DNA of 19,984 nt, from the NCBI GenBank assembly GCA_964195005.1, contig CAXMOO010000164.1, positions 1 to 19,984 of the forward strand, written 5' to 3'. Positions within the stretch are counted from its first letter, which is position 1, and each line of letters starts with the position of its first letter. Positions 14,278 through 19,984 of the stretch are shown one piece after another. Under the pieces are notes generated by a model. It was not told where the DNA came from, did no database searches, and saw only the letters and a program-made list of their open reading frames with translations. The DNA comes from JAUXLW01 sp964195005 (lineage in GTDB: Bacteria > Actinomycetota > Acidimicrobiia > Spongiisociales > SHLN01). A program made the translations under genes and the position numbers.

Positions 14278-14283
14278 TAGGAT
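14278..14283 (+). promoter_or_regulatory. -10 element of the lpdA operon
   Basis: TAGGAT would start transcription near 14290, leaving a leader of about 19 nt. That leader contains AGGAGG (14295-14300) at 8-nt spacing from the GTG at 14309. This operon therefore uses a conventional ribosome site. No clear -35 was seen. Confidence 0.35.
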
Positions 14284-14308
14284 CGACGGGTTGTAGGAGG
14301 CACTACGC

Positions 14309-15679
14309 GTGTACGACGTCGTCATCATCGGGGGTGGGCCCGGGGGCTATTCCGCCGCCCTTTACGCCCATAATTTCGGCCTCAGTGTGGCAATGGTCGA
14401 GAAAGACCGTGTCGGTGGAACCTGTCTCCTCAGGGGCTGCATCCCCGCTAAGGCGTGGTTGGAGGCGGCCGGCGTGTTCACAACAGTGCGAGATTCAGCC
14501 GATTTTGGGGTGCAGGTCGGATCTCCGAGCTTCGACTGGGGCCAGGGCCTGGCCCGTAAGGATCGGGTTGTAGATCAGCTGGTCAGCGGCCTTGCCGGCT
14601 TGCTGAAGCAACGCAAAGTCGATGTGATCGACGGCTACGGCCGACTGAGCGGTCCCGGCAAGGTGCTGGTCGAGACTACCGAAGGGAAGCAGGAGTTGGA
14701 GGCAGCCAATGTCATCATCGCCACCGGTTCCGTGCCAAGGGCGATTCCCGGGTATGAGTTCGACGGGGACAAGATCCTCAGCTCAGACCATGCTCTCGAC
14801 TGGAGCTCGAGCCCCGGGCGAGTAGCCATCATTGGAGCCGGGGCCATCGGCTGCGAGTTTGCTTCCCTTCTGGTGGACCTCGGAAACGAGGTCCATCTTT
14901 TCGAGATGATGGACCAGATCGTCCCCGGAGCCGAGCCGCAGGCCGCTCGGGCTCTTGAGAGGCAGTTGAAGGCACGGGGGCTAACGGTCCACACCGGGGT
15001 GACGGTGGGGGAGCCGGAACGGCGGGGAGACACGGTTGTTGTTCCCTTCGGGGACGAGTCGGTGGAAGTCGACACCGTGCTGGTGGCCGTGGGGAGAGCG
15101 CCTCGCACCGGCGACATTGGGCTTGACACAGCCAAGATAGATGTCGACCAGGGTTTCATTGTTGTGGACAGTCAGACCGGCCAAACTGACGAGCCCGGGG
15201 TCTTTGCGGTAGGCGATATCGTCGCCGGGACTCCCCAGCTGGCACACGCCGGTTTTGCCGAGGGCATCTCGGTAATCACTTTCATTGGCACCGGAGAGCC
15301 CGATCCGGTGAATTATCGGGCGGTGCCGCTCGTGGTGTATACCCACCCCGAGTTTGCCAGCGTCGGCCTCACAGAAGCGCAGGCCAAAGAGTTTGGCTAC
15401 GAAGTCGAGACCACCTCCAAGACCTTCGCCGGTGTGGCGCGGGCGATTATTCGAGGCGAGGCCCATGGTGTGGTCAAGCTGGTGGTGGAGAAGGATGGGC
15501 CCATTCTGGGCGCCAGCGTCGTGGGTCCCGACGCCGGCGAGTTGATTCACGAGCTCATGCTGGCTGTGGGCTGGGAAGCGCTTCCGGCCGAAGCTGCCGC
15601 CTTCGTCCACGCCCATCCCACGCTTTCGGAAGCCGTGGGTGAGGCGTTAATGGAGGCCAGCGGGAGGCCCTTGCATTGA
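14309..15679 (+). CDS. lpdA: Dihydrolipoyl dehydrogenase (E3)
   Basis: E3 re-oxidises the dihydrolipoyl arm of E2 with NAD+ through FAD and a redox disulfide. The 456-residue protein has the FAD motif GGGPGG (8-13) and the redox pair Cys39/Cys44 in GGTCLLRGCIP. A second nucleotide motif (IIGAGAIGCEFA) binds NAD, and the FAVGDI segment contacts FAD. The catalytic His436-Glu441 dyad lies in HAHPTLSEAVGEA. CLLRGC replaces the common CLNVGC, a mild variation. The GTG at 14309 is preceded by AGGAGG. It leads the operon E3-E1-E2-LipBA. Confidence 0.96.
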   Translation: MYDVVIIGGGPGGYSAALYAHNFGLSVAMVEKDRVGGTCLLRGCIPAKAWLEAAGVFTTVRDSADFGVQVGSPSFDWGQGLARKDRVVDQLVSGLAGLLKQRKVDVIDGYGRLSGPGKVLVETTEGKQELEAANVIIATGSVPRAIPGYEFDGDKILSSDHALDWSSSPGRVAIIGAGAIGCEFASLLVDLGNEVHLFEMMDQIVPGAEPQAARALERQLKARGLTVHTGVTVGEPERRGDTVVVPFGDESVEVDTVLVAVGRAPRTGDIGLDTAKIDVDQGFIVVDSQTGQTDEPGVFAVGDIVAGTPQLAHAGFAEGISVITFIGTGEPDPVNYRAVPLVVYTHPEFASVGLTEAQAKEFGYEVETTSKTFAGVARAIIRGEAHGVVKLVVEKDGPILGASVVGPDAGELIHELMLAVGWEALPAEAAAFVHAHPTLSEAVGEALMEASGRPLH

Positions 15680-15685
15680 GGATTG

Positions 15686-17689
15686 GTGACCGACATGCGG
15701 TTTGATATCGAGGCTCGCGAGCTAGACGACGCTCAGTTGATGGATATGTATGAGCTGATGATCACGGGTCGTCTGCTCGAGACTCGACTCCACACCATGT
15801 ACCGCGGGGGGCGGCTCACAGGTGCGGTTTATCCGGGCGTGGGACAGGAAGCCGCCATGGTCGGGTTCGGGTATGCACTCGAGGATGGCGATATCTTCGG
15901 GGGCACCCATCGCGATCTGATTGCCCAGTTGGCGAGGGGCGTGACTCTCGAGGAAACCTTGCTCAACTTCTTCGGCAAGGCCGCTGGTCCCACCAAAGGT
16001 CGGGATGGAAACAGCCATTTCGGTGTGCCCGATAAGGGCACGTTGATGGTGGTGTCTCCCCTTCCCGATGCTTATCCCGTCGCATTGGGGTGGGCTTTGG
16101 CCTTTAAGCAACGGGGCAAGCCATACGTGGCATTGGCCGACTGTGGCGAGGGCGCCACGGCCACCGGAGCGTGGCATGAGGCGGTAAACACCGGCGCGGT
16201 TTTGCAGCTCCCGATCGTGTTTACCGTGCAGAACAACCAATTCGCATATTCCACGCCCAACGAGCTGGAGTTCGCCGTGGGGGAGATCGCCGAGCGAGCG
16301 TCCGGCTACGGAATCCCCGGCGTAACTGTCGACGGAAATGATGTGCTGGCCTGTCACGCCGCAGCCGGCGAAGCAATCGACAGGGCGCGGGCCGGCGAGG
16401 GCCCCTCGTTGATCGAGGCGGTCACGTTCCGCCACTTCGGGCACGCCGGCCATGATTCCGCCGACTACGTCAAACCCGATTTCCGGGAGTCCTGGATGGA
16501 CCGGGATCCAATCCCTCGTTTTGAGCAATACCTCATGGAGCGAGGCGTTCTCACCAGCGAAACCAGGGAGAGAATGGCGGAGGAGATTGAGAGCCGGATC
16601 AAATCGGGAATCGAGTGGGCCCAGGCCGAGCCCGATCCCGCCCCGGAATCGGTGGACAAAGACTTGTTTGCCGTGCGGGTCGACGAGCCCGCTCCGGGCC
16701 CGGGTACGGGAGAGGGGGACCCCATCACCATGCTCGAGGCCATCAAGGCGGGATTGATGGAAGCGATGGACGAGGACGATTCCGTCTTCCTGCTCGGCGA
16801 GGATGTGGGAGCGTTCGGTGGTGCCTTCAAGGTCACTGAAGGGATCATTGAAAAATTCGGCCCAATGCGGGTGGTCGATTTCCCGATTGCCGAGGTCGCC
16901 ATCATCGGCGCCTCCGTCGGCGCGGCTCTGGCCGGGTTGCGGCCGATCGCCGAGCTGCAATACACCGACTTCATCTATCCGGGGCTGGATCAGCTAGTTA
17001 CTGAAGCTGCCAAGTACAACTGGAAGGGGGGCGTTTCGGTACCCATGGTGGTGCGGGGCCCCTCCGGGGCAGGCTTGCGGGCCGGGCCCTTCCACTCGAT
17101 CAGTCCTGAGGGGATGCTGGCCCACCACCCCGGCATAAAGATTGTCGTTCCCTCAACACCGACTGCGGCTAAGGGCTTGCTGACGGCAGCCATCAAGGAC
17201 CCCAACCCTGTTGTATTCCTGGAACATAAGAAGCTCTACCGAAGCATCAAGGAAGCCATCCCCGGCGGAGCCTATGAGATACCTCTCGGCCGGGCCCGGG
17301 TGGCTCGCCCCGGTCACGACGTCACCATTGTGACGTGGGGGGCAATGGTCCACACCTCACTGGCGGCGGCCGAGGAGATTGCCGCGGAGGGGACCTCTAT
17401 CGAGGTCGTCGACTTGCAATCGTTAGCCCCGATCGACTGGGATGCCGTCTTTGCCTCAGTATCCAAGACCTCCCGCCTGGTGATCGTGCAGGAAGACGTC
17501 CCGGTTGCCTCGGTGGCATCCGAGATTGCTGCCCGGGTCGCCGGAGACCTGTTCTGGGACCTGGATGGCCCCATTCAGCGGGTCGTTCCTCCTCACACCC
17601 ACATCCCTTTCCAAGCCGGGCTCGAGGACGCCTTCATTCCCCAGGTGGAAGATGTGCTCCGGGCCGTGCGTTCACTTGCCGTCATTTAG
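15686..17689 (+). CDS. 2-oxoacid dehydrogenase E1, fused alpha and beta subunits
   Basis: This thiamine-diphosphate enzyme decarboxylates a 2-oxoacid and passes the acyl group to lipoyl-E2. The 667 residues are an E1-alpha (1 to about 335), a Gly/Pro linker (PAPGPGTGEG) and an E1-beta (about 345-667). E1-alpha has GTHRD and the HFGHAGHDSADY loop. Its ThDP-Mg motif reads GEG (154-156) followed by QNNQ, with Glu replacing the usual Asp of GDG. E1-beta has LGEDVG, DFPIAE and HSISPEGMLAHHPG, closer to branched-chain or acetoin E1-beta than to pyruvate E1-beta. Substrate is therefore probably branched-chain 2-oxoacids (inferred). GTG 15686 follows GAGG by 4 nt; TTG 15683 and ATG 15695 are alternatives. 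Confidence 0.93.
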   Translation: MTDMRFDIEARELDDAQLMDMYELMITGRLLETRLHTMYRGGRLTGAVYPGVGQEAAMVGFGYALEDGDIFGGTHRDLIAQLARGVTLEETLLNFFGKAAGPTKGRDGNSHFGVPDKGTLMVVSPLPDAYPVALGWALAFKQRGKPYVALADCGEGATATGAWHEAVNTGAVLQLPIVFTVQNNQFAYSTPNELEFAVGEIAERASGYGIPGVTVDGNDVLACHAAAGEAIDRARAGEGPSLIEAVTFRHFGHAGHDSADYVKPDFRESWMDRDPIPRFEQYLMERGVLTSETRERMAEEIESRIKSGIEWAQAEPDPAPESVDKDLFAVRVDEPAPGPGTGEGDPITMLEAIKAGLMEAMDEDDSVFLLGEDVGAFGGAFKVTEGIIEKFGPMRVVDFPIAEVAIIGASVGAALAGLRPIAELQYTDFIYPGLDQLVTEAAKYNWKGGVSVPMVVRGPSGAGLRAGPFHSISPEGMLAHHPGIKIVVPSTPTAAKGLLTAAIKDPNPVVFLEHKKLYRSIKEAIPGGAYEIPLGRARVARPGHDVTIVTWGAMVHTSLAAAEEIAAEGTSIEVVDLQSLAPIDWDAVFASVSKTSRLVIVQEDVPVASVASEIAARVAGDLFWDLDGPIQRVVPPHTHIPFQAGLEDAFIPQVEDVLRAVRSLAVI

Positions 17690-17698
17690 GAGATAGAT

Positions 17699-19105
17699 AT
17701 GGCCACGACCGTCACCATGCCGCAGCTCGGCGAGACCGTTACCGAAGGCACCATCCTCAGCTGGGCAAAACGGCCGGGAGAGGCCATCTCTGAAGACGAG
17801 GTCCTGCTCGAAATTTCCACGGACAAAGTTGACACCGAGGTCCCGTCGCCGGTTGCGGGAGTCGTTCACGAGATCCTGGTTGCCGAAGGAGAGACAGTGC
17901 CCGTGGGCACTCCACTGGCTGTGATCGGAGAGCCCGGTGAGGAGATCGCGGCGCAGCCGGAGGCTGAGGCGGCCCCGGGCCAGCCCGTAGAGGTGCCAGT
18001 CAAGTTGGAGCCTGCCTCCGAGCCGGTTCCTGCCCTGGAGCCTGCCGCCGCGGCCGCCGCTGCCCCCGTTAACGCCCCTGCCGGAGTTCAGTCCGGGCCC
18101 GGAAACGGCATGCGTCAGGTGCTCTCGCCGGTGGTCCGCAGACTTGCGGCCGCCTCCGGAGTCGATCTGGCGACGGTGCCGGGCACCGGCGCGGGGGGCC
18201 GTATCACCCGCAAGGATCTGGAGGCCTTTCTCGCCTCCGGTGCCCCGGTCGCCCAGGCGCCGGCGGCCCCTGCCGTCGCAGCCGCCCCGGCGCCAAGCGG
18301 GGTTGCACCGCCAGCCCCGACCGCTCCTCTGGTTCCTGAAGGTGGGACCGCCGCCGCTCCGCCAGAGGGGGTGGCTCTATTGAGCGGGGACCACGTCGTC
18401 GAGCTCGATCGCCTTCGGGTCCGTATTGCCGACAACATGCTTCGTGCCAAGCAGTCTGCCGCCCATGTTTGGGCCTCCATAGAGGTCGATTACGAGAACG
18501 TCGAAAGAGTCAGGCAGGCGCACAGGGAAGAGTGGAAGAAGACGGAGGGCTTCTCGCTGACCTATCTGCCCTTCATTGCCCGGGCGACCGTCGACGCATT
18601 GGCCGCCTTCCCGGTTGTGAACAGCTCCATCTACCCCGAGCAGGGCAAGGCGGTTTTCCACACTTCGATCAATCTCGGAATCGCCGTTGACCTCGACCAG
18701 AAGGGCCTTCTCGTGGCAACCGTGCGAGGGGCCGACGGTTTGCGAGTTGTCGGCCTGGCCCGGGCGATCAGAAGCGTGGCTGAGAAAGCCCGTGACAAAT
18801 CCCTCCAACCAGACGACGTCACGGGAAGCACGTTCTCGATAACCAATCCGGGGCCGTTCGGCTCATTCCTAACTGCCCCGATAATCAACGTGCCGAACAC
18901 CGCCATCCTGTCCACCGACACCGTGAGCAAGCGGCCGGTGGTTGTCACCGATGCTTACGGCAACGACTCGATTTCGATACGCCACATCGGTTACCTCGGC
19001 TTCAGCTGGGATCACCGGGCCTTCGACGGTTCAACTGCCGTGCTATTCCTGCAACGACTCAAGCAAAGCCTCGAAACCTGGGATTGGGAGCAGGAGCTGG
19101 CGTGA
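17699..19105 (+). CDS. Lipoyl-dependent acyltransferase E2 of a 2-oxoacid dehydrogenase complex
   Basis: E2 forms the core of the complex and transfers the acyl group from lipoyl to CoA. The 468 residues comprise one lipoyl domain (1-80, lipoylated Lys43 in STDKV), an Ala/Pro-rich linker (about 85-138) and a peripheral subunit-binding domain (about 142-178, LSPVVRRLAAASGVD). A second Ala/Pro linker precedes the catalytic domain (about 228-468). The active site is DHRAFDG with His439 and Asp443, a variant of the common DHRVVDG. AGGAG lies 6 nt before the ATG, and E1 ends 9 nt upstream. It carries the lysine that the downstream LipB-LipA protein would modify. Confidence 0.95.
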   Translation: MATTVTMPQLGETVTEGTILSWAKRPGEAISEDEVLLEISTDKVDTEVPSPVAGVVHEILVAEGETVPVGTPLAVIGEPGEEIAAQPEAEAAPGQPVEVPVKLEPASEPVPALEPAAAAAAAPVNAPAGVQSGPGNGMRQVLSPVVRRLAAASGVDLATVPGTGAGGRITRKDLEAFLASGAPVAQAPAAPAVAAAPAPSGVAPPAPTAPLVPEGGTAAAPPEGVALLSGDHVVELDRLRVRIADNMLRAKQSAAHVWASIEVDYENVERVRQAHREEWKKTEGFSLTYLPFIARATVDALAAFPVVNSSIYPEQGKAVFHTSINLGIAVDLDQKGLLVATVRGADGLRVVGLARAIRSVAEKARDKSLQPDDVTGSTFSITNPGPFGSFLTAPIINVPNTAILSTDTVSKRPVVVTDAYGNDSISIRHIGYLGFSWDHRAFDGSTAVLFLQRLKQSLETWDWEQELA

Positions 19106-19984
19106 GGATCCGTTGGCTCGGCCGGCTTCCGTACGGCGAGGCCTGGGACCTCCAAAGGGCTTTTCACGAAGGCCGGGCTAACGGTCGCAGCTCCGACGAC
19201 TACTTGTTGCTGCTCGAGCATCCCCCGACTTACACAATTGGCCGCAATGGCGATGAAACACATCTGCTCGCCGACGATGCGTTGTTGCGAGAGCTGGGGG
19301 CCGAGCTCTTCCATGTTGATCGGGGGGGCGACATCACCTTCCACGGCCCCGGCCAGCTTGTCGGCTATCCGATTCTGGCGTTGCCCGAGCCCCGCCTGGT
19401 AGTTCCCTATGTGCGCCGGCTCGAGGAGGCCCTGGTGGGGGCGCTGGGGGACCTGGGTGTTGCTGCTTGGACGGACGATGGATACACCGGCGTCTGGACT
19501 GATGAGGGCAAGGTTGCAGCCATCGGAGTTCGGGTTTCCCGGGGAGTGACGATGCACGGCTTCGCGGTGAATCTGGATACCGATCTCGGCTTCTTTGAGC
19601 ACATCAATCCCTGCGGTCTGGCCAGACCGGTTACATCCCTAGTTGAGATCCTCGGCCGCAAGGTCAGCCACGAGGAGTTCATTGATGTTCTGGTGCCCTG
19701 GTTCGTGAAGGTGTTCGAGGTGGATGAAGTCGAGGAGCAGCGGGCTGCCTTCGTCCGGGGCACTGGTCGCGTTTTCGACGTCGATGAGCGCATGCTCAAC
19801 ATTCAGCCCTCCGAGCAGGTGGTGGTGCGGGGCCGTCTTGCCGGCGAGCCGCCCAGGCCGGATTGGATGAAGGTCAAGGCAGTCATGGATGACAGCTATC
19901 TCGATCTCAAGAAGCTGATGCGTTCCCAAAGCCTCAACACGGTTTGCGAGGAAGCAGGGTGCCCCAACATCTATGAGTGCTGGG
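19102..19984 (+). CDS. lipB-lipA: LipB-LipA fusion: octanoyltransferase joined to lipoyl synthase (3' end missing)
   Basis: A GTG at 19102, overlapping the E2 stop (GTGA), opens a frame with no stop to the window end (294 codons). Residues 1 to about 212 are LipB, which moves octanoyl from ACP to the lipoyl lysine. The motif RGGDITFHGPGQ lies at 74-85, catalytic Lys137 in GKVAAIG and catalytic Cys171 in INPCG. About 213-250 is a linker. From PPRPDWMKVK (250) the sequence is the LipA N-terminus, with Cys282, Cys287 and Cys293 spaced CX4CX5C to hold the auxiliary 4Fe-4S cluster that donates sulfur. The radical-SAM CX3CX2C part lies beyond the window. I read every codon from 19102 and found no stop. 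Confidence 0.88.
   Translation, partial: MRIRWLGRLPYGEAWDLQRAFHEGRANGRSSDDYLLLLEHPPTYTIGRNGDETHLLADDALLRELGAELFHVDRGGDITFHGPGQLVGYPILALPEPRLVVPYVRRLEEALVGALGDLGVAAWTDDGYTGVWTDEGKVAAIGVRVSRGVTMHGFAVNLDTDLGFFEHINPCGLARPVTSLVEILGRKVSHEEFIDVLVPWFVKVFEVDEVEEQRAAFVRGTGRVFDVDERMLNIQPSEQVVVRGRLAGEPPRPDWMKVKAVMDDSYLDLKKLMRSQSLNTVCEEAGCPNIYECW

Noticed and set aside
15722..16960. Long minus-strand frame of 412 codons
   Set aside because: It is antisense to the well-supported fused E1 gene; long antisense frames are expected in GC-rich coding DNA, and the translation has no recognisable domain.
1..19984. CRISPR array, insertion sequence or prophage
   Set aside because: No regularly spaced repeats, transposase, integrase or structural phage genes were seen; composition and gene style are uniform through the window.

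Overview
The window looks like a chromosomal segment of a GC-rich actinobacterium, probably Acidimicrobiia or a related lineage. The signs are GTG and TTG starts, very tight gene packing, an LLM-class (F420-type) oxidoreductase, actinobacterial-style SufC-SufS-SufU proteins and repeated leaderless promoters (a TANNNT hexamer 6 nt before the start codon). The lineage is inferred; no rRNA, tRNA, CRISPR array, insertion sequence or phage gene was seen.

Left part (1-4018). A truncated minus-strand gene leaves the left edge. It is followed by a roughly 375-bp non-coding stretch with a strong UUCG hairpin, a perfect 10+1+10 palindrome and an 11-bp-period direct repeat. A short-chain dehydrogenase (-) is divergent from fumC (+). 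An LLM-class oxidoreductase (-) converges on fumC.

SUF region (4015-6459, all minus). sufC-sufS-sufU and the LLM oxidoreductase form one overlapping operon with a leaderless promoter before sufC. sufB and sufD are not beside it.

Middle (6510-14209). A lipoprotein with two FtsX-extracellular-domain-like repeats is followed by an acyl-CoA dehydrogenase lacking both usual catalytic glutamates. Next come a DsbB-like protein with a TlpA-like lipoprotein, and a DUF3105 protein. A membrane-anchored protein with an internal duplication is coupled to an isobutyryl-CoA-mutase-type large subunit. Several small proteins follow, then an alpha/beta hydrolase operon that appears to begin with a 30-residue membrane microprotein.

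Right part (14309-19984, all plus). lpdA, a fused alpha-beta E1, a lipoyl E2 and a reading frame that runs from octanoyltransferase LipB straight into lipoyl synthase LipA form one operon. It encodes a 2-oxoacid dehydrogenase complex together with the machinery that lipoylates it. LipA needs Fe-S clusters, which the nearby SUF genes help build. If the complex acts on branched-chain 2-oxoacids, its isobutyryl-CoA product would be a substrate for the mutase. The LipB-LipA fusion is the most striking observation.
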